From positions 37,522,521-37,586,520 of the forward strand of contig OX940866.1 of NCBI GenBank assembly GCA_954871525.1: a stretch of 64,000 nucleotides of DNA. The letters are read 5' to 3'. How positions within the stretch are numbered: position 1 is the stretch's first letter; each line of letters begins with the position of its first letter. This document shows, one piece after another, positions 40,068 through 52,570 of this stretch. Source of the stretch: Parietaria judaica. Taxonomy: Eukaryota; Streptophyta; Magnoliopsida; Rosales; Urticaceae. Position numbers and translations under genes: made by a program. The notes beneath the pieces are model-generated. The model did no database searches and was not told the DNA's origin. It saw nothing but the letters and a program-made list of their open reading frames with translations.

Positions 40068-43000
40068 ATGCTAGCATTTCTTTATTTTACAATTTTTACA
40101 ACCTTAAATTTCGAACCAATTGAAAAAATAATGATTTTAGGGCTTATACATTGGAATTTGAATATAACAAGAGTTCTCATGCAAAAATATGCAAGGATTA
40201 AATTGTTGACGAGAAATGCCATAGGAAATGCTATAGCATTTCCTATAGCATTTCTTTATTTTACAATTTTTACAACCTTAAATTTTGAACCAATTGAAAA
40301 AATAATGATTTTAGGGCTTATACATTGGAATTTGAATATAACAAGAGTTCTCATGCAAAAATATGCAAGGATTAAATTGTTGACGAGAAATGCCATAGGA
40401 AATGCTATAGCATTTCCTATAGCATTTCTTTATTTTACAATTTTTACAACCTTAAATTTCGAACCAATTGAAAAAATAATGATTTTAGGGCTTATACATT
40501 GGAATTTGAATATAACAAGAGTTCTCATGCAAAAATATGCAAGGATTAAATTGTTGACGAGAAATGCCATAGGAAATGCTATAGCATTTCCTATAGCATT
40601 TCTTTATTTTACAATTTTTACAACCTTAAATTTCGAACCAATTGAAAAAATAATGATTTTAGGGCTTATACATTGGAATTTGAATATAACAAGAGTTCTC
40701 ATGCAAAAATATGCAAGGATTAAATTGTTAACGAGAAATGCCATAGGAAATGCTATAGCATTTCCTATAGCATTTCTTTATTTTACATTTTTTACAACCT
40801 TAAATTTTGAACCAATTGAAAAAATAATGATTTTAGGGCTTATACATTGGAATTTGAATATAACAAGAGTTCTCATGAAAAAATACGCAAGGATTAAATG
40901 GTTGACGAGAAATGCCATAGGAAATGCTATAGCATTTCCTATAGCATTTCTTTATTTTACATTTTTTACAACCTTAAATTTCGAACCAATTGAAAAAATA
41001 ATGATTTTAGGGCTTATACATTGGAATTTGAATATAACAAGAGTTCTCATGCAAAAATATGCAAAGATTAAATTGTTGACGAGAAATGCCATAGGAAATG
41101 CTAGCATTTCTTTATTTTACAATTTTTACAACCATAAATTTCGAACCAATTGAAAAAATAATGATTTTAGGGCTTATACATTGGAATTTGAATATAACAA
41201 GAGTTCTCATGCAAAAATATGCAAGGATTAAATTGTTGACGAGAAATGCCATAGGAAATGCTAGCATTTCCTATAGCATTTCTTTATTTTACAATTTTTA
41301 CAACCTTAAATTTTGAACCAATTGAAAAAATAATGATTTTAGGGCTTATACATTGGAATTTGAATATAACAAGAGTTCTCATGCAAAAATATGCAAGGAT
41401 TAAATTGTTGACGAGAAATGCCATAGGAAATGCTATAGCATTTCCTATAGCATTTCTTTATTTTACAATTTTTACAACCTTAAATTTCGAACCAATTGAA
41501 AAAATAATGATTTTAGGGCTTATACATTGGAATTTAAATATAACAAGAGTTCTCATGCAAAAATATGCAAGGATTAAATTGTTGACGAGAAATGCCATAG
41601 GAAATGCTATAGCATTTCCTATAGCATTTCTTTATTTTACAATTTTTACAACCTTAAATTTCGAACCAATTGAAAAAATATTGATTTTAGGGCTTATACA
41701 TTGGAATTTGAATATAACAAGAGTTCTCATGCAAAAATATGCAAGGACTAAATTGTTAACGAGAAATGCCATAGGAAATGCTATAGCATTTCCTATAGCA
41801 TTTCTTTATTTTACATTTTTTACAACCTTAAATTTTGAACCAATTGAAAAAATAATGATTTTAGGGCTTATACATTGGAATTTGAATATAACAAGAGTTC
41901 TCATGAAAAAATACGCAAGGATTAAATGGTTGACGAGAAATGCCATAGGAAATGCTATAGCATTTCCTATAGCATTTCTTTATTTTACATTTTTTACAAC
42001 CTTAAATTTCGAGCCAATTGAAAAAATAATGATTTTAGGGCTTATACATTGGAATTTGAATATAACAAGAGTTCTCATGCAAAAATATGCAAAGATTAAA
42101 TTGTTGACGAGAAATGCCATAGGAAATGCTAGCATTTCTTTATTTTACAAATTTTACAACCTTAAATTTCGAACCAATTGAAAAAATAATGATTTTAGGG
42201 CTTATACATTGGAATTTGAATATAACAAGAGTTCTCATGCAAAAATATGCAAGGATAAATTGTTGACGAGAAATGCCATAGGAAATGCTATAGCATTTCC
42301 TATAGCATTTCTTTATTTTACATTTTTTACAACCTTAAATTTCGAACCAATTGAAAAAATAATGATTTTAGGGCTTATACATTGGAATTTGAATATTACA
42401 AGCGTTCTCATGCAAAAATATGCAAGGATTAAATTGTTGACGAGAAATGCCATAGGAAATGCTAGCATTTCCTATAGAATTTCTTTATTTTACATTTTTT
42501 ACAACCTTAAATTTCGAACCAATTGAAAAAATAATTATTTTAGGGCTTATACATTGGAATTTTAATATAACAAGAGTTCTCATGCAAAAATATGCAAGGA
42601 TTAAATTGTTAACGAGAAATGCCATAGGAAATGCTATAGCATTTCCTATAGCATTTCTTTATTTTACATTTTTTACAACCTTAAATTTTGAACCAATTGA
42701 AAAAATAATGATTTTAGGGCTTATACATTGGAATTTTAATATAACAAGAGTTCTCATGAAAAAATACGCAAGGATTAAATGGTTGACGAGAAATGCCATA
42801 GGAAATGCAATAGCATTTCCTATAGCATTTCTTTATTTTACATTTTTTACAGCCTTAAATTTCGAACCAATTGAAAAAATAATGATTTTAGGGCTTATAC
42901 ATTGGAATTTGAATATAACAAGAGTTCTCATGCAAAAATATGCAAAGATTAAATTGTTGACGAGAAATGCCATAGGAAATGCTAGCATTTCTTTATTTTA

Positions 43001-45886
43001 CAATTTTTACAACCTTAAATTTCGAACCAATTGAAAAAATAATGATTTTAGGGCTTATACATTGGAATTTGAATATAACAAGAGTTCTCATGCAAAAATA
43101 TGCAAGGATTAAATTGTTGACGAGAAATGCCATAGGAAATGCTATAGCATTTCCTATAGCATTTCTTTATTTTACAATTTTTACAACCTTAAATTTTGAA
43201 CCAATTGAAAAAATGATTTTAGGGCTTATACATTGGAATTTGAATATAACAAGAGTTTTCATGCAAAAATATGCAAGGATTAAATTGTTGACGAGAAATG
43301 CCATAGGAAATGCTATAGCATTTCCTATAGCATTTCTTTATTTTACAATTTTTACAACCTTAAATTTCGAACCAATTGAAAAAATAATGATTTTAGGGCT
43401 TATACATTGGAATTTGAATATAACAAGAGTTCTCATGCAAAAATATGCAAGGATTAAATTGTTGACGAGAAATGCCATAGGAAATGCTATAGCATTTCCT
43501 ATAGCATTTCTTTATTTTACAATTTTTACAACCTTAAATTTCGAACCAATTGAAAAAATAATGATTTTAGGGCTTATACATTGGAATTTGAATATAACAA
43601 GAGTTCTCATGCAAAAATATGCAAGGATTAAATTGTTAACGAGAAATGCCATAGGAAATGCTATAGCATTTCCTATAGCATTTCTTTATTTTACATTTTT
43701 TACAACCTTAAATTTTGAACCAATTGAAAAAATAATGATTTTAGGGCTTATACATTGGAATTTGAATATAACAAGAGTTCTCATGAAAAAATACGCAAGG
43801 ATTAAATGGTTGACGAGAAATGCCATAGGAAATGCTATAGCATTTCCTATAGCATTTCTTTATTTTACATTTTTTACAACCTTAAATTTCGAACCAATTG
43901 AAAAAATAATGATTTTAGGGCTTATACATTGGAATTTGAATATAACAAGAGTTCTCATGCAAAAATATGCAAAGATTAAATTGTTGACGAGAAATGCCAT
44001 AGGAAATGCTAGCATTTCTTTATTTTACAATTTTTACAACCTTAAATTTCGAACCAATTGAAAAAATAATGATTTTAGGGCTTATACATTGGAATTTGAA
44101 TATAACAAGAGTTCTCATGCAAAAATATGCAAGGATTAAATTGTTGACGAGAAATGCCATAGGAAATGCTAGCATTTCCTATAGCATTTCTTTATTTTAC
44201 AATTTTTACAACCTTAAATTTTGAACCAATTGAAAAAATAATGATTTTAGGGCTTATACATTGGAATTTGAATATAACAAGAGTTCTCATGCAAAAATAT
44301 GCAAGGATTAAATTGTTGACGAGAAATGCCATAGGAAATGCTATAGCATTTCCTATAGCATTTCTTTATTTTACAATTTTTACAACCTTAAATTTCGAAC
44401 CAATTGAAAAAATAATGATTTTAGGGCTTATACATTGGAATTTAAATATAACAAGAGTTCTCATGCAAAAATATGCAAGGATTAAATTGTTGACGAGAAA
44501 TGCCATAGGAAATGCTATAGCATTTCCTATAGCATTTCTTTATTTTACAATTTTTACAACCTTAAATTTCGAACCAATTGAAAAAATATTGATTTTAGGG
44601 CTTATACATTGGAATTTGAATATAACAAGAGTTCTCATGCAAAAATATGCAAGGACTAAATTGTTAACGAGAAATGCCATAGGAAATGCTATAGCATTTC
44701 CTATAGCATTTCTTTATTTTACATTTTTTACAACCTTAAATTTCGAACCAATTGAAAAAATAATGATTTTAGGGCTTATACATTGGAATTTGAATATAAC
44801 AAGAGTTCTCATGAAAAAATACGCAAGGATTAAATGGTTGACGAGAAATGCCATAGGAAATGCTATAGCATTTCCTATAGCATTTCTTTATTTTACATTT
44901 TTTACAACCTTAAATTTCGAGCCAATTGAAAAAATAATGATTTTAGGGCTTATACATTGGAATTTGAATATAACAAGAGTTCTCATGCAAAAATATGCAA
45001 AGATTAAATTGTTGACGAGAAATGCCATAGGAAATGCTAGCATTTCTTTATTTTACAAATTTTACAACCTTAAATTTCGAACCAATTGAAAAAATAATGA
45101 TTTTAGGGCTTATACATTGGAATTTGAATATAACAAGAGTTCTCATGCAAAAATATGCAAGGATAAATTGTTGACGAGAAATGCCATAGGAAATGCTATA
45201 GCATTTCCTATAGCATTTCTTTATTTTACATTTTTTACAACCTTAAATTTCGAACCAATTGAAAAAATAATGATTTTAGGGCTTATACATTGGAATTTGA
45301 ATATTACAAGCGTTCTCATGCAAAAATATGCAAGGATTAAATTGTTGACGAGAAATGCCATAGGAAATGCTAGCATTTCCTATAGAATTTCTTTATTTTA
45401 CATTTTTTACAACCTTAAATTTCGAACCAATTGAAAAAATAATTATTTTAGGGCTTATACATTGGAATTTTAATATAACAAGAGTTCTCATGCAAAAATA
45501 TGCAAGGATTAAATTGTTAACGAGAAATGCCATAGGAAATGCTATAGCATTTCCTATAGCATTTCTTTATTTTACATTTTTTACAACCTTAAATTTTGAA
45601 CCAATTGAAAAAATAATGATTTTAGGGCTTATACATTGGAATTTGAATATAACAAGAGTTCTCATGAAAAAATACGCAAGGATTAAATGGTTGACGAGAA
45701 ATGCCATAGGAAATGCTATAGCATTTCCTATAGCATTTCTTTATTTTACATTTTTTACAACCTTAAATTTCGAACCAATTGAAAAAATAATGATTTTAGG
45801 GCTTATACATTGGAATTTGAATATAACAAGAGTTCTCATGCAAAAATATGCAAAGATTAAATTGTTGACGAGAAATGCCATAGGAA
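40068..45886 (+). repeat. Two copies of a 17-mer HOR (2911 and 2908 bp)
   Basis: Copies run 40068-42978 and 42979-45886. Each has sub-units of about 1030, 1028 and 853 bp. Shared private variants 2908 bp apart include AAAATATTGATTTT, AAGGACTAAATTG, TTTTACAAATTTTAC and AAGGATAAATTG (a 1-bp deletion). The second copy has a 3-bp deletion (GAAAAAATGATTTT near 43210) that accounts for the 2911/2908 difference. Confidence 0.9.
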
Positions 45887-48800
45887 ATGCTAGCATTTCT
45901 TTATTTTACAATTTTTACAACCTTAAATTTCGAACCAATTGAAAAAATAATGATTTTAGGGCTTATACATTGGAATTTGAATATAACAAGAGTTCTCATG
46001 CAAAAATATGCAAGGATTAAATTGTTGACGAGAAATGCCATAGGAAATGCTATAGCATTTCCTATAGCATTTCTTTATTTTACAATTTTTACAACCTTAA
46101 ATTTCGAACCAATTGAAAAAATAATGATTTTAGGGCTTATACATTGGAATTTAAATATAACAAGAGTTCTCATGCAAAAATATGCAAGGATTAAATTGTG
46201 GACGAGAAATGCCATAGGAAATGCTATAGCATTTCCTATAGCATTTCTTTATTTTACAATTTTTACAACCTTAAATTTCGAACCAATTGAAAAAATAATG
46301 ATTTTAGGGCTTATACATTGGAATTTGAATATAACAAGAGTTCTCATGCAAAAATATGCAAGGACTAAATTGTTAACGAGAAATGCCATAGGAAATGCTA
46401 TAGCATTTCCTATAGCATTTCTTTATTTTACATTTTTTACAACCTTAAATTTTGAACCAATTGAAAAAATAATGATTTTAGGGCTTATACATTGGAATTT
46501 GAATATAACAAGAGTTCTCATGAAAAAATACGCAAGGATTAAATGGTTGACGAGAAATGCCATAGGAAATGCTATAGCATTTCCTATAGCATTTCTTTAT
46601 TTTACATTTTTTACAACCTTAAATTTCGAGCCAATTGAAAAAATAATGATTTTAGGGCTTATACATTGGAATTTGAATATAACAAGAGTTCTCATGCAAA
46701 AATATGCAAAGATTAAATTGTTGACGAGAAATGCCATAGGAAATGCTAGCATTTCTTTATTTTACAAATTTTACAACCTTAAATTTCGAACCAATTGAAA
46801 AAATAATGATTTTAGGGCTTATACATTGGAATTTGAATATAACAAGAGTTCTCATGCAAAAATATGCAAGGATAAATTGTTGACGAGAAATGCCATAGGA
46901 AATGCTATAGCATTTCCTATAGCATTTCTTTATTTTACATTTTTTACAACCTTAAATTTCGAACCAATTGAAAAAATAATGATTTTAGGGCTTATACATT
47001 GGAATTTGAATATTACAAGCGTTCTCATGCAAAAATATGCAAGGACTAAATTGTTGACGAGAAATGCCATAGGAAATGCTAGCATTTCCTATAGAATTTC
47101 TTTATTTTACATTTTTTACAACCTTAAATTTCGAACCAATTGAAAAAATAATTATTTTAGGGCTTATACATTGGAATTTTAATATAACAAGAGTTCTCAT
47201 GCAAAAATATGCAAGGATTAAATTGTTAACGAGAAATGCCATAGGAAATGCTATAGCATTTCCTATAGCATTTCTTTATTTTACATTTTTTACAACCTTA
47301 AATTTTGAACCAATTGAAAAAATAATGATTTTAGGGCTTATACATTGGAATTTGAATATAACAAGAGTTCTCATGAAAAAATACGCAAGGATTAAATGGT
47401 TGACGAGAAATGCCATAGGAAATGCTATAGCATTTCCTATAGCATTTCTTTATTTTACATTTTTTACAACCTTAAATTTCGAACCAATTGAAAAAATAAT
47501 GATTTTAGGGCTTATACATTGGAATTTGAATATAACAAGAGTTCTCATGCAAAAATATGCAAAGATTAAATTGTTGACGAGAAATGCCATAGGAAATGCT
47601 AGCATTTCTTTATTTTACAATTTTTACAACCTTAAATTTCGAACCAATTGAAAAAATAATGATTTTAGGGCTTATACATTGGAATTTGAATATAACAAGA
47701 GTTCTCATGCAAAAATATGCAAGGATTAAATTGTTGACGAGAAATGCCATAGGAAATGCTATAGCATTTCCTATAGCATTTCTTTATTTTACAATTTTTA
47801 CAACCTTAAATTTTGAACCAATTGAAAAAATAATGATTTTAGGGCTTATACATTGGAATTTGAATATAACAAGAGTTCTCATGCAAAAATATGCAAGGAT
47901 TAAATTGTTGACGAGAAATGCCATAGGAAATGCTATAGCATTTCCTATAGCATTTCTTTATTTTACAATTTTTACAACCTTAAATTTCGAACCAATTGAA
48001 AAAATAATGATTTTAGGGCTTATACATTGGAATTTGAATATAACAAGAGTTCTCATGCAAAAATATGCAAGGACTAAATTGTTAACGAGAAATGCCATAG
48101 GAAATGCTATAGCATTTCCTATAGCATTTCTTTATTTTACATTTTTTACAACCTTAAATTTTGAACCAATTGAAAAAATAATGATTTTAGGGCTTATACA
48201 TTGGAATTTGAATATAACAAGAGTTCTCATGAAAAAATACGCAAGGATTAAATGGTTGACGAGAAATGCCATAGGAAATGCTATAGCATTTCCTATAGCA
48301 TTTCTTTATTTTACATTTTTTACAACCTTAAATTTCGAGCCAATTGAAAAAAATAATTATTTTAGGGCTTATACATTGGAATTTGAATATAACAAGAGTT
48401 CTCATGCAAAAATATGCAAAGATTAAATTGTTGACGAGAAATGCCATAGGAAATGCTAGCATTTCTTTATTTTACAATTTTTACAACCTTAAATTTCGAA
48501 CCAATTGAAAAAATAATGATTTTAGGGCTTATACATTGGAATTTGAATATAACAAGAGTTCTCATGCAAAAATATGCAAGGATAAATTGTTGACGAGAAA
48601 TGCCATAGGAAATGCTATAGCATTTCCTATAGCATTTCTTTATTTTACATTTTTTACAACCTTAAATTTCGAACCAATTGAAAAAATAATGATTTTAGGG
48701 CTTATACATTGGAATTTGAATATTACAAGCGTTCTCATGCAAAAATATGCAAGGATTAAATTGTTGACGAGAAATGCCATAGGAAATGCTAGCATTTCCT

Positions 48801-49305
48801 ATAGAATTTCTTTATTTTACATTTTTTACAACCTTAAATTTCGAACCAATTGAAAAAATAATTATTTTAGGGCTTATACATTGGAATTTTAATATAACAA
48901 GAGTTCTCATGCAAAAATATGCAAGGATTAAATTGTTAACGAGAAATGCCATAGGAAATGCTATAGCATTTCCTATAGCATTTCTTTATTTTACATTTTT
49001 TACAACCTTAAATTTCGAACCAATTGAAAAAATAATGATTTTAGGGCTTATACATTGGAATTTGAATATAACAAGAGTTCTCATGAAAAAATACGCAAGG
49101 ATTAAATGGTTGACGAGAAATGCCATAGGAAATGCTATAGCATTTCCTATAGCATTTCTTTATTTTACATTTTTTACAACCTTAAATTTCGAACCAATTG
49201 AAAAAATAATGATTTTAGGGCTTATACATTGGAATTTGAATATAACAAGAGTTCTCATGCAAAAATATGCAAAGATTAAATTGTTGACGAGAAATGCCAT
49301 AGGAA
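45887..49305 (+). repeat. Two copies of a 10-mer HOR (1709 and 1710 bp)
   Basis: Copies run 45887-47595 and 47596-49305, each an 856/857-bp 5-mer plus an 853-bp 5-mer. They share AAGGACTAAATTG and AAGGATAAATTG with the adjacent 17-mers, so they look like a shortened version of the same unit. The second copy has one extra A in the A-tract near 48350, giving 857 rather than 856 bp. Confidence 0.9.
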
Positions 49306-49716
49306 ATGCTAGCATTTCTTTATTTTACAATTTTTACAACCTTAAATTTCGAACCAATTGAAAAAATAATGATTTTAGGGCTTATACATTGGAATTTGAA
49401 TATAACAAGAGTTCTCATGCAAAAATAAGCAAGGATTAAATTGTTGACGAGAAATGCCATAGGAAATGCTATAGCATTTCCTATAGCATTTCTTTATTTT
49501 ACAATTTTTACAACCTTAAATTTTGAACCAATTGAAAAAATAATGATTTTAGGGCTTATACATTGGAATTTGAATATAACAAGAGTTCTCATGCAAAAAT
49601 ATGCAAGGATTAAATTGTTGACGAGAAATGCCATAGGAAATGCTATAGCATTTCCTATAGCATTTCTTTATTTTACAATTTTTACAACCTTAAATTTCGA
49701 ACCAATTGAAAAAATA

Positions 49717-49880
49717 ATGATTTTAGGGCTTATACATTGGAATTTGAATATAACAAGAGTTCTCATGCAAAAATATGCAAGGATTAAATGGTTGACGAGA
49801 AATGCCATAGGAAATGTCCTATAGCATTTCTTTATTTTACATTTTTTACAACCTTAAATTTCGAACCAATTGAAAAAATA
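49717..49880 (+). repeat. 164-bp monomer at the A2/B2 junction
   Basis: GGAAATGTCCTATAGC replaces GGAAATGCTATAGCATTTCCTATAGC, a loss of 10 bp inside the inverted repeat. It is the last A-type monomer; the next one (49881) carries the TTCACG marker and opens block B2. I saw no second copy of this exact lesion. Confidence 0.88.
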
Positions 49881-52570
49881 ATGATTTTAGGGCTTATACA
49901 TTGGAATTTAAATATAACAAGAGTTCTCATGCAAAAATATGCAAGGATTAAATTGTTCACGAGAAATGCCATAGGAAATGCTATAGCATTTCCTATAGCA
50001 TTTCTTTATTTTACATTTTTTACAACCTTAAATTTCGAACCAATTGAAAAAATAATGATTTTAGGGCTTATACATTGGAATTTGAATATTACAAGCGTTC
50101 TCATGCAAAAATATGCAAGGATTAAATTGTTGACGAGAAATGCCATAGGAAATGCTAGCATTTCCTATAGAATTTCTTTATTTTACATTTTTTACAACCT
50201 TAAATTTCGAACCAATTGAAAAAATAATGATTTTAGGGCTTATACATTGGAATTTGAATATAACAAGAGTTCTCATGAAAAAATAAGCAAGGATTAAATT
50301 GTTGACGAGAAATGCCATAGGAAATGTTATAGCATTTCCTATAGAATTTCATTATTTTACATTTTTTACAACCTTAAATTTCGAACCAATTGAAAAAATA
50401 ATGATTTTAGGGCTTATACATTGGAATTTGAATATAACAAGAGTTCTCATGAAAAAATATGCAAGGCTTAAATTGTTGACGATAAATGCCATAGGAAATG
50501 TTATAGCATTTCCTATAGCATTTCTTTATTTTACATTTTTTACAACCTTAAATTTCGAACCAATTGAAAAAATAATGATTTTAGGGCTTATACATTGGAA
50601 TTTGAATATTACAAGCGTTCTCATGCAAAAATATGCAAGGATTAAATTGTTGACGAGAAATGCCATAGGAAATGCTAGCATTTCCTATAGAATTTCTTTA
50701 TTTTACATTTTTTACAACCTTAAATTTCGAACCAATTGAAAAAATAATGATTTTAGGGCTTATACATTGGAATTTGAATATAACAAGAGTTCTCATGAAA
50801 AAATATGCAAGGATTAAATTGTTGACGAGAAATGCCATAGGAAATGTTATAGCATTTCCTATAGAATTTCATTATTTTACAACCTTAAATTTTGAACCAA
50901 TTGAAAAAATAATGATTTTAGGGCTTATACATTGGAATTTGAATATAACAAGAGTTCTCATGAAAAAATATGCAAGGATTAAATTGTTGACGAGAAATGC
51001 CATAGGAAATGTTATAGCATTTCCTATAGAATTTCATTATTTTACATTTTTTACAACCTTAAATTTCGAACCAATTGAAAAAATAATGATTTTAGGGCTT
51101 ATACATTGAAATTTTAATATAACAAGAGTTCTCATGAAAAAATATGCAAGGATTAAATTGTTAACGAGAAATGCCATAGGAAATGCTATAGCATTTCCTA
51201 TAGCATTTCTTTATTTTACAATTTTTACAACCTTAAATTTCGAACCAATTGAAAAAATAATGATTTTAGGGCTTATACATTGGAATTTAAATATAACAAG
51301 AGTTCTCATGCAAAAATATGCAAGGATTAAATTGTTGACGAGAAATGCCATAGGAAATGCTATAGCATTTCCTATAGCATTTCTTTATTTTACATTTTTT
51401 ACAACCTTAAATTTCGAACCAATTGAAAAAATAATGATTTTAGGGCTTATACATTGGAATTTGAATATTACAAGCGTTCTCATGCAAAAATATGCAAGGA
51501 TTAAATTGTTGACGAGAAATGCCATAGGAAATGTTATAGCATTTCCTATAGAATTTCATTATTTTACATTTTTTACAACCTTAAATTTCGAACCAATTGA
51601 AAAAATAATGATTTTAGGGCTTATACATTGGAATTTGAATATAACAAGAGTTCTCATGAAAAAATATGCAAGGAATAAATTGTTGACGAGAAATGCCATA
51701 GGAAATGTTATAGCATTTCCTATAGAATTTCATTATTTTACATTTTTTACAACCTTAAATTTCGAACCAATTGAAAAAATAATGATTTTAGGGCTTATAC
51801 ATTGAAATTTGAATATAACAAGAGTTCTCATGAAAAAATATGCAAGGATTAAATTGTTGACGAGAAATGCCATAGGAAATGCTAGCATTTCCTATAGAAT
51901 TTCTTTATTTTACATTTTTTACAACCTTAAATTTCGAACCAATTGAAAAAATAATGATTTTAGGGCTTATACATTGGAATTTGAATATAACAAGAGTTCT
52001 CATGAAAAAATATGCAAGGAATAAATTGTTGACGAGAAATGCCATAGGAAATGTTATAGCATTTCCTATAGAATTTCATTATTTTACATTTTTTACAACC
52101 TTAAATTTCGAACCAATTGAAAAAATAATGATTTTAGGGCTTATACATTGAAATTTGAATATAACAAGAGTTCTCATGAAAAAATATGCAAGGATTAAAT
52201 TGTTGACGAGAAATGCCATAGGAAATGCTAGCATTTCCTATAGAATTTCTTTATTTTACATTTTTTACAACCTTAAATTTCGAACCAATTGAAAAAATAA
52301 TGATTTTAGGGCTTATACATTGGAATTTGAATATAACAAGAGTTCTCATGAAAAAATATGCAAGGATTAAATTGTTGACGAGAAATGCCATAGGAAATGT
52401 TATAGCATTTCCTATAGAATTTCATTATTTTACATTTTTTACAACCTTAAATTTCGAACCAATTGAAAAAATAATGATTTTAGGGCTTATACATTGAAAT
52501 TTGAATATAACAAGAGTTCTCATGAAAAAACACGCAAGGATTAAATGGTTGACGAGAAATGCCATAGGAA

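Larger units (their letters stand above)
17712..49880 (+). repeat. Block A2: 32-kb run of A-type higher-order repeats
   Basis: The block returns to Q/KW/short composition. From 17983 (a variant marker with GAATTTCTTT) the short-monomer markers recur at 18837, 19866, 20896, 21925, 22955, 24333, 25006, 26027, 27048, 28069, 29090, 31858, 32192, 33222, 34600, 35621, 36650, 37504, 38360, 39214, 40068, 41098, 42126, 42979, 44006, 45034, 45887, 46743, 47596, 48453 and 49306. The 31 intervals sum to about 183 monomers and fit combinations of 174, 172, 165 and 160 bp with occasional 1- or 3-bp indels. The common unit is 5x174+160. The proximal part (to about 36.6 kb) is mostly 6-mers; the distal part is 5-mers with S monomers interleaved. 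No gene is present. Confidence 0.9.
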
